The translations under genes and the position numbers were made by a program. The notes under the pieces are model-generated. The model did not search any database. It worked only from the letters and a program-made list of their open reading frames with translations, and had not been told where the DNA came from. From assembly GCA_003184365.1 (NCBI GenBank), contig NKYR01000049.1, forward strand, positions 186,001-250,000: a DNA stretch of 64,000 nucleotides. Direction: 5' to 3'. This DNA comes from Evernia prunastri (taxonomy: Eukaryota > Ascomycota > Lecanoromycetes > Lecanorales > Parmeliaceae). Each line of letters begins with the position of its first letter. Position 1 is the stretch's first letter. Below are positions 12,074 through 24,609 of this stretch, in pieces.

Positions 12074-12856
12074 ATGGTCAAGCTAAAAGAACAAAAGATC
12101 GCAGATACGGTCAAGCTCAAAGAAACCCAAGGCCTCTACACCGGTGCTGTCGTCCGGAAGTTCTCACCTGTAACCGAGCCTACTGTAGGAATGGTCCGTT
12201 TTAGGAAGAGTGGTCACGTCGAAGCGGATGTGCTTCAGCCTAGGGGAGTGGGGCTCAGGCATGCAGCAGAAGCCAGACGGGAGGAAGATGAGAGAAGCAT
12301 GGCTGAAAGAATCAACAGGGACATGCGCGACGCGAGAATTCGTGAAGAGAGGCGTGAGAGAAGGCATCAAAGGAGAATGCGTGAGCAGTTTCAAGACAGT
12401 GGCAATGGAGGAGGGGATACCGGTCCTACTGAAAGCGATGTGCGTGACGAAGATGGAGCTGGGGAGGCACCACCGCCAGTGGTGGAGATGCCTCCAGCAC
12501 CTGGTGAACAACCAGCGGATGAGGTGCCTTCACCAGCCAATGCCCAGCCGACAGCCAATGTGCAGACAGCAGCAGATGGGCCTCAGGCTAAGAGTGTGCA
12601 TCCAGACACAGCAGAGAGTGTACATTCCGTGAAGAGTGGACATTCATCAAAGAGTAGGCATTCAGTGAAGAGTGGGCATTCATCAAAGAGTCAGCAATCA
12701 GAGAAAGCAGAGAACGGGCATTCCTCGAAAAAAGAGCCTTCAGGGAAAGCAAAGAGTGGGCATTCATCAAAGAGTGAACATCCAGGAACAGCAGAGAGTG
12801 TACGCTCGACAGGCAGTCGGCATACATCAAAGAGTGGGCGTTCGACGAGGAAATAA
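12074..12856 (+). CDS. Lineage-specific protein with SGHSSK repeats
   Basis: Single frame of 260 aa. I do not recognise a family. Seen: a duplicated N-terminal basic motif (MVKLKEQKIADTVKLKE), a charged Arg/Glu-rich helical segment (about residues 60-105), a Pro/Ala/Glu-rich linker, and a C-terminal third built of imperfect heptad-like units (SGHSSKS, SRHSVKS, NGHSSKK) ending KSGRSTRK. No signal peptide or membrane segment; the tail is Ser/Lys/His-rich, likely disordered and possibly phosphorylated or nucleic-acid binding, which is inference. The start lies directly after the repeat-bearing leader and the TATA box at 11410, which supports a real transcript. Both DNA and protein repeats suggest fast evolution. 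Confidence 0.6.
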   Translation: MVKLKEQKIADTVKLKETQGLYTGAVVRKFSPVTEPTVGMVRFRKSGHVEADVLQPRGVGLRHAAEARREEDERSMAERINRDMRDARIREERRERRHQRRMREQFQDSGNGGGDTGPTESDVRDEDGAGEAPPPVVEMPPAPGEQPADEVPSPANAQPTANVQTAADGPQAKSVHPDTAESVHSVKSGHSSKSRHSVKSGHSSKSQQSEKAENGHSSKKEPSGKAKSGHSSKSEHPGTAESVRSTGSRHTSKSGRSTRK

Positions 12857-13050
12857 TGAGCGGAGGAAAGCGATACATAACATGGATATTTAATGACTCA
12901 TCAGAAACAGCCAGCCTAGATAGAGGCAGACAGAACGTCCAGCGCGTACGGACAAAGAACACTATCCTCAATTTTCAATCTTCTTACCCTGAACGAAATC
13001 AAGCCACCGTACAAAGTCCTACCATCTCCAGAACAGAACATGTCGCTTGC

Positions 13051-13118
13051 GAATAGCATTCTCCCTTCTCCCTCTCTCCCTCTCTCCCTCTCTCCCTCTC
13101 TCCCTCTCCCTCTCTCTC
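13051..13118 (+). repeat. CT-rich microsatellite (CTCCCTCT)n
   Basis: An 8-bp pyrimidine unit repeated about seven times just downstream of the SGHSSK-repeat gene. No coding potential beyond low complexity. Confidence 0.85.
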
Positions 13119-13573
13119 CATCACTTCACGTCTCCCATCCAGCACAAACCCCATACTCCTCCCCTCTCCCAACGCCTCTCGCTGCATCCATCCCTAACAG
13201 ACCATCCTTCTCCCGCGCAGCTGAACAGGGAAAGCGTATTATTGCACTCGGTCCAGCACACGCTGCCCGACCAGCTCATACTGTTACGCTGGGCAAGCAA
13301 GGAAAGCCCTACTTACGGGTCGGATCGGCTAAGCGTGTTGATAAGTTTTGTTTGCGGGATGTGCTGCATGTGTGGATAGGTGGGTGGGTCTTCTACGGTT
13401 GTGGATGTGGTTGCTTGATTGATTTATTGATTGGATTGAATTGATGGATTGATTTATTGGCTGCTTGCTGCACCGATCACTCAGTTTGCTGTGCTGTGGT
13501 ACGCTGAGGGAAGCCTGGACCTATCGTGCTTGGAAGCTGGAGGCGGATGTAGAGGGGGAATAGGGAGAAGAAG

Positions 13574-14030
13574 AGAGTTGATGTATCAAAAGAGAGGAGG
13601 GGCGGTCAGAGTATCAGATCCTATATATGTACATATATATATGTGTGTGTGTGTGTGTGTGTCAGCTAGCATCCTCCTCTTCGCCATCTCCAGCCCGAGT
13701 AAATTCATCCCCCCCCCCCTCAACACGCCGGGCCTCTCTGACCTTCTCGCCCTTGCCGACCTTTATGTCACCAAGGCCTCAGCCTCCTCCACGCTTCGGC
13801 ANAGAGTTGATGTATCAAAAGAGAGGAGGGGCGGTCAGAGTATCAGATCCTATATATGTACATATATATATGTGTGTGTGTGTGTGTGTGTCAGCTAGCA
13901 TCCTCCTCTTCGCCATCTCCAGCCCGAGTAAATTCATCCACCCCCCCCTCAACACGCCGGGCCTCTCTGACCTTCTCGCCCTTGCCGACCTTTATGTCAC
14001 CAAGGCCTCAGCCTCCTCCACGCTTCGGCA
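13574..14030 (+). repeat. 228-bp direct duplication around a single N
   Basis: Sequence 13574-13801 is repeated at 13803-14030 (offset 229), with one visible difference in a poly-C run. The copies are separated only by the undetermined base at 13802. Each copy carries a (TG)n microsatellite preceded by a TATATATGTACATATATATA palindrome and a C-run. Near-identity with an N exactly at the junction is the classic mark of an assembly join where two overlapping contig ends were placed side by side rather than merged. Confidence 0.85.
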
Positions 14031-14300
14031 TCCCCAACCTCTCTGCCTAGTCTCCCAACACCAACCGTCGCCACCAAGCGCCGACAACGAAATCAACGCT
14101 AAGCTCTCCCCATCCTTGAGGGCTTAGATTCAGGCTTCCCTTTCTGTCGTCCATCAACCTCCTCCCAGGCGCCAATCCCTATCCCATCCACCATCCAGCA
14201 ACGCCGAATGTCTGCTCGCAAAGCCAGATGCAGATGCTGATGTAGGCGAAAAGGAAAGGCGAAGCAGAAGAACAGCATCGAGACGATACCAAAGACGAAG

Positions 14301-14400
14301 AAGGCGACGTCGACCACGACATAACCTGTGACGCTTGCAAACAACCCATCTACAGACTCCGCCCCAAAAACATGAATTGTTCAGACCTCACTTATCTCAG
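14301..14400 (+). pseudogene. Possible remnant of a ZZ-type zinc finger coding region
   Basis: One plus-strand frame reads HDITCDACKQPIYRLRP then KNMNCSDLT, resembling the start of a ZZ domain (H..C-x2-C..I.G.R.KC..C.D). The second-half cysteines are missing and the frame closes soon after. Surrounding sequence is low complexity with several stops. Most likely a decayed fragment; chance resemblance cannot be excluded. Confidence 0.25.
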
Positions 14401-15340
14401 AACGCGTCAAGTAATCGGCAAACAACCCCCCCCCGCCCCGCGGACACCGGTTCGAAGCGCTCTACGACGCGGCGTCTCGCAAGCCTGTGGGTGAGAACGG
14501 TGGGCGAGTCTGAGGGGATGACGGCGGTTTCGTGAGTGCGGTAGAAAAGCTACGCCAGAGCGCTGTTGGGGTGCTTGGGGAAATCACATACTATCGCCTT
14601 ATGGTTCCCTTCATTATTCTGTTTCTATCGAATAGGAGAAACAGAGCAAGGCCGGTTGGAGATGGCGGAGGTGACGAGCGAGGAGGCAGGCAGTGAAGAT
14701 AGGGGAAAGAAGAGAAAGAGGCGGAGTGGAGATAGATTAAAAAGAAGAATTGGTCAGTATCTTATACAAATGCTCACCGAACAGCGATTCATCGGCACAG
14801 ATTGGAGACGCTAGGGAATGTGACGGGCAAAAAAAACCACGTGTACCTAGCGGATTCTGGGGGGTTGTTATTGTGCGGACCCCAAGATATACTATGATGG
14901 CTCTGTTCGGCGAGCGCTCAAAGTTGACCGGGCCGTTGAAAGGTGGTGGAGCTACGACAGATGCCATCTGATTAATAATAAGAAGCCGCCGCTACCGTTT
15001 TTGAGACACTCTCTTTGAGAAGGGGAGTTTGAGATATCGACAATGACGGACGAGTAGATTTGCTTGATACGGGACGTTTCGTGGATGACATGGTTGGTGG
15101 GCGAGGAGGATGGGATTGGATTGGATTGGTAAGATGGGGATGGAGGGAGTAGCGGTTATGGAGGATCGAAGGGGGTGGAGGTGGGAGGTGGAGGAGGATA
15201 AGGAAGAAGGGGGATGAAGGGGGAGGAGGGTTGTGTAGAGGTATTCTTGAGTAAGTTGAAGGAGTTATGAAGAACAATAGAGGGAAGAGGAGTTGCGAGA
15301 TGACTTTGTCTTACGCTCAGTGCTTTACTTTAGGTATATT

Positions 15341-15412
15341 CCTTTTCTCTTTTCTCTTTTCTCTTTTCTCTTTTCTCTTTTCTCTTTTCTCGTTTCTCGT
15401 TTCTCGTTTCTC
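15341..15412 (+). repeat. (TTTTCTC)n microsatellite
   Basis: A 7-bp pyrimidine unit repeated about seven times, changing to GTTTCTC for the last three units. Simple-sequence repeat in non-coding DNA. Confidence 0.85.
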
Positions 15413-18400
15413 CCATCCCTTTTCTCCCTTCGAACCTACACTTTGTGCGGACGAGGTTTGAATGACGAGGCAATCAGATTTCAGCAGGCCTGAATGTAAT
15501 ACAAATACTGGCCTCAGGATTCGATTTATATAATAGTGGTTTGTCTGCGACGATACTCTACCTTTCGCTGGACAAGCAAGGAGCAATCTGATCTGGCTGG
15601 CGAATAATGTTCAGATCATCATCTGATTGATGCATGATTTCAAAATCTCGGCCGTCGAGTACGGTGGGTATGTGGTTCATTGATGCACAAGTCTGTGATT
15701 GGTCAGTCATGAAGCTCTCGCTTCTTACCCGATTTAGCTTAGTGATCAGATCGTTCAAAATTTTAGCTCGCCGATAAAAGTATATGAGGCTTTAAAGTCG
15801 GCGCTTAACAGCCCACCTCGCTCGCGCGAAGTGGGGTGTGAAGTTGGGAGAAGAACCGACGCCAAATGATCCCAAAAATTCGAAGCCAACGCAATGCACA
15901 TGCAGCGTTCTACATCACCTTGCAGAAGGCTCATTCCTGCTTCGGTCAACGTGTTTTTTCCCTCATGTGTGAAAAGACTGGGTCAACCATGACCCGCCCC
16001 AATTCGTAAAAGAGACTCATGAAAGCCGCAGTAAGGCCGTGAGCTGCATCAGCCATGGAGCCCGGGGCAGAGCAGCGTCTGTCTGGAGCACCCTTTACAC
16101 TCCCTATCCAGATGCATGCAGGGCCCACCAGGTTCATTTCCGCTTTGACCTTCCTATCATACGAGGGGGAGAATCGCAACGCTTCTTCATTGGTTCGTGC
16201 ATGCTTGTCCTGGTCTTTCAGAGTGGAGCGATTGTTCTTTCGGATGCGCTGTCCTGGATATCATTGAGCTTGTCGCTGCTGGTCGCCCGTTAGATCTTGC
16301 ATCTGCGGTCAAGGCCTAGTGTCGAAAGCCCGGGATTCGGTTCACTGCATCGTTGATGGAAGGTCATTTTCCCGAAAGATGGGCGGGATCTGCGGAGTAG
16401 ATACGGAGAGAACTTCTTGTCGAAAAAAGACGTGTGTGGGCTCGCGTTGCTCCGACGTCATCGCGTGCACCAATCAGCAATATTTGTATGGTTCGGCAGG
16501 GTTCTAGAGCAGTGGCTTGGTGGCTGCACTGGCTGGAGGCTGGATACTTCAAGGGTTCTGTCCAACATTCGTAGCTTCGGACCATGTCCGATTAGCTTTG
16601 GGTGGTCAGCGGGTGTGGGAAGGTGGATATGAGCTAGGAGAAAATCGCAAAGCTTGTGGGCAGTAAGTAGGGAACCAGAGGAGCTTGTTTCATAGTCTGG
16701 CGTCTGCTGTTTGCTGTCGACACGCGTAAGCTGAGCACATTCTTACCTCGAATGTTGAGTGGACAGATGCGCGTGCAGATTGAGCGACGGACATGCTGAC
16801 CGTGCTCAAGGCCGAAGGATCCTGCACCGGGCCCAGACGATTTCCTTGCGGAGTTTGTACCGTTACCAACTTTTCCCTAAGTCCCTCAGCCTTTTTTTTT
16901 TCTCGACAAGCCTTTAGTTCATCTTGAGCCGTTGATGATCAGCACAGCGCCAAGAAAAGAGGTCGTCTGTATGGTTCAAATTCGGCGTGATCGGCTCGTT
17001 TCCAACTTCCGATGATCGGAGTGGGTACGTGCTGATTAGGCTGATATGATGGTACATACAGTAGGCGCAGCTTTAACCAGATACCTTGATGCTTAGTGGA
17101 TAGAGAGTGGTCCCCTAGTGAGTAGTAGTAAGTCAGCTAGTACAGGTCAAGGTGCAAATGTTCCTTGTCTTCTCCCTTCCCACTAATGGTAAGCGGGTAC
17201 GGCATGGTAATTTTAATTAATCTCGGTGGCATGCAAGACATTGTCATGGTCCTTGAAGTAAAGACGCCGCTAGACCCCGGATTCCGTTCACATCAGGCTA
17301 GATTTATCTGAGGGTGTGATGACTGAAGACTTGGAAGGCAAGCAGCGACACTCTTCCGGAATCCAGGCCTCCCTACCCAAACATCCGTTGTTTTGTATGG
17401 TTCGCCACGAGGTGCCGAGGCTTGGTCTGGGTGCCAGACCCAGCATTATATTCTGGGCGTTTGGTAATAATAATAATGGTCTCCGTCTTTCTCGTTCCAA
17501 CGGAGCCGGCTGCCACGTTAGTAAGATGGCCGTGGTACTGGTCACGAGATGACATGCGTCTTTCCCTTTTCTTTCCATGAGTGAGATATTTGCAAAGGTA
17601 ATCCAAAGTAATCCCGGAGGAAGTATAGAGTAGCGCTTTAAGGCGGAAGATGCAATTGGTGAGAAGAATGAATGGCTATTGGGAAAAAAAAAGAAAATAA
17701 GGATCAAACTGCGCTGATCACATCGAAAATCCCGTGAACTGTCTTCCCGAGTTGTGTAGATACCTCCCACTACTCAGATGCGCATGCCGTGTTCAATCAT
17801 AATTGAGACTACTAAATGCTGCTACTACTGTCTAGCTACGCATGGTAAGAACAGTAACAATAATAATCATTCATGATGGGAATTTGGGAAAGAAGAGCCT
17901 TTTCTTTGCCTTTTGCCGCTGCTTTTTCGCCCGACCTTCTCAAGACTAAATTTTCTTTTAGCTCGACACCAAGCCGGTCGTTCAACCCTGGCCGGCTTCA
18001 GATCACGAGTTGATCCTTGTGCCTTCACATTTTAGTCCTGCATGCACTATTACCGAGCGTACTGGCACTGAATCCTACCTTACCTCGTACTTCTGTGGAG
18101 TACTCAGGGAAAGGGTCACCCTTGCTCTTTTGAGCTGATTGACTTGTAGGTAGTGCGCTTGCGGTATTTTCACCATAGCTTTGGAGTCTGCGGTGGTAAG
18201 GTACTTATAGGATGGTTTGGATGAATGGGTGCGAAATAATAGTATTATGACAATGGTCGTACCTAAATAATTTAAAGTAATCGCCTTGCCTACCTTACTC
18301 TATATTTAACTAAGTAAAGGATCGCTTACAAGTTGCAACGGAACGCGTTTCCACTCTTTTTTTCTTTTCTCTTTTTTGGCTTCTATGTATGCTAGAGTAG

Positions 18401-19829
18401 TATGTGGATGTCGCAGGGTTCACGGCCGACAGGATGATTGATCTTACCTTATATCCCCAGATTAATTTAATTGATTTTCCTTTTGATTTACTTTAGGGGG
18501 TGGTTGTCATTTTTCTTTCCTTTTCTCTTGCTCTTAACTAAAAATTAAATACCTACCTACCTATATCTGCTCAAGCTCAGGAACCAGATTACCCCATAAT
18601 TGGATTCTTTAAGGTACACCTTCAAACGCCCCGAACACCCTACCATATGAAACAGAGACTATTGTTGTAGAGGAAATCTTGTCGGCCAGAGTCACTTAGG
18701 TACTCAGTCCTGAGTCAAGTCAGCCTCTACGGTCCACCAGACTACTTACCAGATTATTACCAGACTACCTCTATAATCTTACTAGGTAATGCCGCATGAC
18801 GGTCGATCAACACCAAGCTATATCCAGCATCGGCATTTTTTGCCTCCTTCCCGCCAATCACCTGCCTGCGGTAAGGAACCGCCTTCTTGACGTCGAATTG
18901 CCGTATTCTTCAACACTGCCACTACTCCGTACTGCCTGCCTCTACTGCCATTGCTCCTGCTTTCCCTTCACAACACTTCCGAGGAAGGGGGATCATTTCA
19001 AATTCATCGCCGTGCATATCTTCACATGTTTACTTTTTGCATTGAACGTGGTATATGATTCTTGAAATATCTTTTCCAATCCCATACTCTACTTTACTTA
19101 CTTCCAAACCCCCATCCAAAACAAAATTCCCCAGCGCCTTCAGACACCCGCCCCTCCCCCTCCCACCGGGCCCGTTGAGGGAAAGCAACCACTTTTACAT
19201 CATAAACACATCCCAATTTTTTTCATTGATATCCTTTGGCCATTGTCTGACTACGCTTTGCGACCATCACTTTGCTTTCCCTAAATCAAACACCGTTCGG
19301 CATGCCGAGCGCTTCAAAGTAGGCTGGATTCTACAACCTTCAACCCTCTGCAAACCCACACCACCCCCAACCGCACGTACATACAGTACTGGATCCCAAT
19401 CCTTCTCGAGCAGCCAGGAGCAGCTTGCTTTCTTCGTTGCGAAGTTGCAATTTAGATGACGGCTGGCTGCATCTGCACGACACCGTTTATCCGCCTGGGT
19501 CTGCAGTGATAGGGTGAGCCAGTTGACTCGACGTCGACGCTCCATTGCTTCCACATGATTCGCATGCTAATCAGAATCCCAAAGCTAGTGCCAATTGCAA
19601 CCTCGTCATTGCCCACTCCACCCCATTTCGCATTAAATAATACTGGTGCCCCGATTTGAGACTTCGGTCTTTCAGCCATTGTTGCCATTCTTCGCCTCCG
19701 AAGGATTAAGAGAGTTAGGGTCTTCACATACGGTGGAATCAGCACGGAGTACGCGTTTGGTTTCTGCAGAAGGTGTCAGTCCAGCCGTTCCTCGCGGCAT
19801 TCTATAGTATTGTTACAGCGCTCTCGGAT
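15413..19829. other. 4.4-kb gene-poor region upstream of the C2H2 regulator
   Basis: Only short frames without recognisable motifs are present on either strand. The segment has many CTACCTACC-like runs (for example 18550-18570, 18700-18790), scattered AT-rich stretches (18220-18600) and pyrimidine-rich tracts (19070-19240). Such long upstream regions with long leaders are common for large fungal transcription factors. Small upstream ORFs are present in the last kilobase. I see no transposon. Confidence 0.5.
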
Positions 19830-22800
19830 ATGACAGCAGCCCATGAATCAAGTACGATCGCGCCATCGACCAGCGTCGGCGCTTCTGGTGGAGCTACAGG
19901 CGCCGATGGCACCAGCAATGCCAGTGGGCAAGGCAGTGGTATGTTGTGACCACCGCACTCCAGACTTCCATCGCTGTTCCAACTCAACGGTAGTATCTTT
20001 GGCGCTGACTAGGTCCTAGCTCGCCCGCATGCGAAGTCCTTGAACAGCGGCCCCAATGCCAACCCCAACTTCCCCCCGCCGAAGACGGATAAGCCCAGAC
20101 CTCATGTTTGTACTACTTGTGGTCGGTGCTTCGCACGTCTCGAGCATTTGAAACGGCATGAACGTTCCCACACAAAAGAGAAACCTTTCGCGTGTCCGGA
20201 GTGTACCCGGTGCTTTGCTAGGCGAGACCTGCTCTTAAGGCACCAGCAGAAGCTGCACTTGACAGCCTTGCCCCCATCAAGGCAAAGAGGCGCAAGGCGA
20301 GAGAGTACCAGTAGCGCTGCCCCAGGAGGCTCCACAAGGGTCCGTAAGAACTCGATGGCGAATAATGCTCCTGGGACCACAGGAGCGAGTGCCATGCGCC
20401 CAAGAGCCAATACTATAAGTCATGTAGACGGCCCGACTTTGGGATTGCTCGCCGCCGCCAATTCGTCGGCTTCCAGGCATGAAGCCATAGGCCTAGGCCT
20501 TGGTCACCATGGTGGGATGAATGGGCTCTCGAATAGACTCCCAGGTGCTGGCACCTACCCTCTGCGAGGAATGTCAGCAGCGAATGGTCATTATGGCAAC
20601 CCTCATGTGCTACCAAAGCTAGAAACAAAGCACCAGAGTATCGACATTGGTGCAAGCTTACGTACCGCTCCACCATTCGCAGGATTTGGTGGTGATAGTG
20701 ACATGGACAATGTATTCTATGGACCTGGAGGAACCACTGTGAATCCAGCACAGCTACACTTTTCCAACTCACCACAAACCCTTGCTTTTGACATGCCGCA
20801 ATCGCCGTATCGGCAGGGGGTTTCTTCCGCTCAACCCATAATGGACAGTGAAGGGCAATACTCTTGGATGACCAATTTTGACAATCAGTTGTCATTCAAC
20901 GAATACAACGAGCAGGCTATAGAGGTTTCTTCACCATCTGCAGTGAGCACCGGCAGCCCTGATGGTATGAGTGAAATTATGCTTGATGGATCAAACAATC
21001 CGGTGAGCGCATCTGGCGCGTGGCCGAACGCTCCGATGTCTCAAACTGTCTTTCCGCCGGCCTATGCCGTAGACCTATCAGGGCAGCCGTTTCCTGATTT
21101 GTATCCTCCAAGCCACTTGTCTCCGAAATCTCTGATTGCAAACATGGGAAATGGGGATCATTATTTCTCCTCTCCACCACCTCTGAGTTCCCAAACTCCG
21201 TTATCGTTACTGCCTGGGATGAGCCACCAGTATTTTTACCCGTTTATGAACAATAATTCGGACACTCCTAGCAACTCCGCAGCATCCACCAGCAGTAGCA
21301 ACCGGCAAAGCTCTGTGACGTCTGTTTCTACGGATTCCATTACCGACGCAACACGGCAAGCTCTTCTCACAAGCCTTTCTCAGCCATCCATGTTCAGGCA
21401 CCGAAAAACATCCCATCCTCAGCTATCCTCACCTCTGTCTCCTGGATTTTCTCCCTCGTCTAGGAGCATAAGCAACGTTCCACTTCCAAGCACGTACGAT
21501 CTCCAGCGTTATGTAGCTGCTTACATCCAGTACTTTCATCCGCATCTACCCTTCTTGCATACCCCGTCGCTGTCTTTCGACTCCCCAGCATTTACCAGTA
21601 GCCTTCGTGCTTCAAGTGGACACCTCGCTTGCGGTCAATCAGGCATTGCGGGAGGTGGGGGCTCCCTGATCCTCGCTATGGCCGCTATCGGGGCTCTATA
21701 TGAATATGATTTCGGCGTTTCGAAAGAGCTCTTTGAAATGGCTAAGAAGATGATACATTTGTATCTGGAAGAACGGCGCAAGGCAGACATGTCAGCAGCC
21801 CTTGGTGGAAACCACGGTTCAAATGAGAGCTATGCTCAAAACACTCCGTTATGGCTCGTACAGGCCATGCTACTGAACGTTATCTATGGTCATAACTGTG
21901 GGGATAAGACTGCTGCTGGTATCGCAAGTACGCATTGTGCCGCCCTTGTCAGTCTAGCTCGAGCAGCTGATCTCACGAAACCGTTACCGGGGTTTCAATC
22001 TGGACATGAGAATGCAGTCAACATCAAACAAGAAGACGCACAGATGGACGATTGGAATGGCGCCGGATCCTGTAACAATCTTGATGCTCAAAATGAATGG
22101 CACTATTGGAAGCTCGGCGAAGAGCGCAAGCGAACTCTATACGCTGTCTTTGTCCTGTCAAGCCTTCTGGTCTCTGCCTACAACCACGCTCCAGCATTGA
22201 TGAACTCCGAGATTGGGCTCGACTTACCGTGTGACGAAGGTCTTTGGGCTGCCGACTCAGCCGAGACTTGGCACTCGCTCGGCGGTGCTGCTATGTCAGA
22301 TCAAAGATCACCGTCTTTTGCCTCGGCGCTAAGTTCTTTGTTGACAGCGAGCCAACGATCTCAGCAGGGGCGTTACGGCGTGCCACAGGCAGGCGATCCA
22401 CCGAACCTAAAATTCGAAGATCTTCCAGAAAGCGACATCCAGCCAAGCACGTTCGGCTGCCTCATTCTGATCAATGCACTGCACAACTACATTTGGGAGA
22501 CGCGACAGAGGCACATGGGACGACAGTGGACGCCCGAGGAGACCAAAGCAATGCATGATCGTATCAAGCCTGCTCTAAAAGCATGGCAAGCAGCATGGTC
22601 ATGCAGCCCGGAGCACAGCATTGAAAGACCCAACCCTTTTGGCGCCAGCTCGCTCTCAGCTGATTGTATACCGTTGTTGGACCTTGCATACGTCCGGTTG
22701 TACGTCAATCTCGGACGTTCTAAGGAGGCTTTCTTCAGACGTGACTTTGATACCATGGCGGATGAGCTAGCCTGTGGCCCTGAGTTCGTCCAACACGCCG

Positions 22801-23536
22801 GTGTATCGCCTCGCTCCAGGCCTGGTAGCGGCGGATCAGACGTTGTCTCCCGTACCACAAGTAGCTCTCCTAACATGAACTCCTCTCATATAAAGCTTGA
22901 GGACTCCGCCTTTGCCGATGTTACAGCATCCGAGAATCCACCCAATGCTCGACCTGGGGATTGCACAACGAGGGAAAAGCAGCTGTTTCTTGCAGCAGAG
23001 CTGGCGGCCAACTCTTTGATCTTGGCCAATAAGCTTGGTGTCACCTTCGCAGACTTTAGTTCCAGAGAGCTTCCGTTACAATCAGCGCTGTGTGCCTTTG
23101 ACTGCGCTCAAGTTCTTGCTGAATGGGTCTCGACGGTCCAAGAGCGAGTAGGTCGTTATTTGGGCATACTCGGCAGAGACGACATCGACTTCACCGAGGT
23201 CCCAGGTATAATGCTGATGGCGGATAAAGATCTCGAGATTCTAGAGAAGATCAACGAAGTCCTTACAAGCGCAGAAATGAAGCTGGCAGATAGCGGGGTG
23301 ATGGCAGACCCGAATAGTCCGAACATGGAGGAATGCGGGTATGGCAGCAAGATCCTGCTGGTCCATGCCCGCATGTTCGAGAAGGCTGCCGTTTGGCCAG
23401 GTAAAATCGATTGCTTGCTCAGTATACGAAGCATCGCTAATGACTGACAGTGACCAGAGAGATGGCCCAGTCGCTGCGCGTACAAGCCGTACATATCAAA
23501 GAACGAGAGGAGGCCTCGGTCAACCCTCCGACGTAA
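19830..23536 (+). CDS. C2H2 zinc-finger transcription factor with fungal-specific regulatory domain
   Basis: Exons 19830..19938, 20020..23400 and 23451..23536, with introns of 81 and 50 bp, give 1191 aa. Seen: a short Ala/Gly/Ser leader, two adjacent C2H2 fingers (HVCTTCGRCFARLEHLKRH and ACPECTRCFARRDLLLRH) at about residues 60-115 followed by a basic patch, a Ser/Pro/Asn-rich middle of about 350 residues, and from about residue 490 a helical region (YVAAYIQYFHPHLPFLH..) typical of the Fungal_trans domain seen in Klf1/Adr1/AmdX-like proteins. Nuclear regulator; target genes cannot be told. The first splice gives GSARPHAKSLN; the last gives WPVTREMAQSLRVQAVHIK, ending NPPT. The gap upstream and the small first exon suggest complex regulation. 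Confidence 0.88.
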
Positions 23537-24609
23537 TCTCACACACATTGCAAGGAATATACACACTGCATCATGGCGTTACGAGCAAGATCTATCCACT
23601 CGCTACGATACCCCAAGGACCTGTACATTCTTCCGCATCGAGAAGCACCGATTCAGAAATGACGAGAACGGCCAGCGCCTGTCCGTCCCCAGATTCCACA
23701 TTCATGTACAACAATTTTTTACGTCCATGCACTTGTTTCGTTTTGCCGATTGCCGGCCTCCAGTCATTGCTTGCCTCATTCCGTGTTTGTTGCAAAAGAT
23801 GATGCATTTACGAGCCACGATTCCATGGGTCTTTGATTTGCAATGATCCATCTTACGATTCTGGGGCTTTTTGTGGGAGGACGGTTTTGAGATATTGGAT
23901 TACTGTAAATATTGGGAGGGTAGCATTCAGGAAAGAAGAAAAGCACGAGTACATAGCTGGCGTATGGGGGCAGTTGTCGCCAGTGCTGAAAGGAAACATT
24001 TATCAGTATGTACGAGGCTGTTATTCAAGATGCTGTGACTTCCTATGAGCCTAAATCTGCAGAAAGGGTGCGTCTTACTAGCTGCTCTCAACCTCATGAG
24101 TAATATGTATGAAGATGTAGAATATTGTAGGCAGACCTTACTCTAGGTGAATGAATAGTTGTGAGCCGACTTTTATTAATAATAGTTGGTTAGTAGTAGT
24201 AGGAGTAGGAGTACTCTACCATAGTAGTAGCCACTTAGGGCCAATAAGAATGTCAAATCTTGGAACGGGGCCTACTTTTATTCTCCCTTTACACAGACAG
24301 TACTACATACGCAGGTCTACAAGGTCTCGAATCTGATGTACTAGGTATTACATGGAAATTTGCATCACCATAAGATGGTGAAGGGCTTCGGCGGCCACTA
24401 CTACATGCCTAATATGCAGGAGAGGATTCCGTGCTGTAGCACAGCCTCCACTGTCGCTAAACAGTGGAAAGTACTTTACCATAAGATCCCGCCAAGACAA
24501 TGTATGTCTCTCTTCCGACCTCCCATCAACCACCTTCCTCTTCGCTGCTTGGCTAGAGTAGCTTTCATTCTGTTTTGCGTCCTTCCAATTATCATACACC
24601 ACACACGCA
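23537..24609. other. Intergenic region
   Basis: About 1.07 kb between the C2H2 regulator and the transglutaminase-like gene, both on the plus strand. It includes an AG/TAGTAG-rich run at about 24180-24235. No supported gene. Confidence 0.5.

Noticed and set aside
14972..15277. Minus frame with MSSTKRPVSSKSTRPSLSIS as a possible short gene start
   Set aside because: The start is vaguely reminiscent of dynactin p25/p27-type N-termini, but the following sequence does not continue into a left-handed beta-helix protein and lies in low-complexity DNA.
20102..20895. Minus-strand frames of up to 160 codons
   Set aside because: Antisense to the C2H2 regulator, which has clear zinc fingers; these have no motif.
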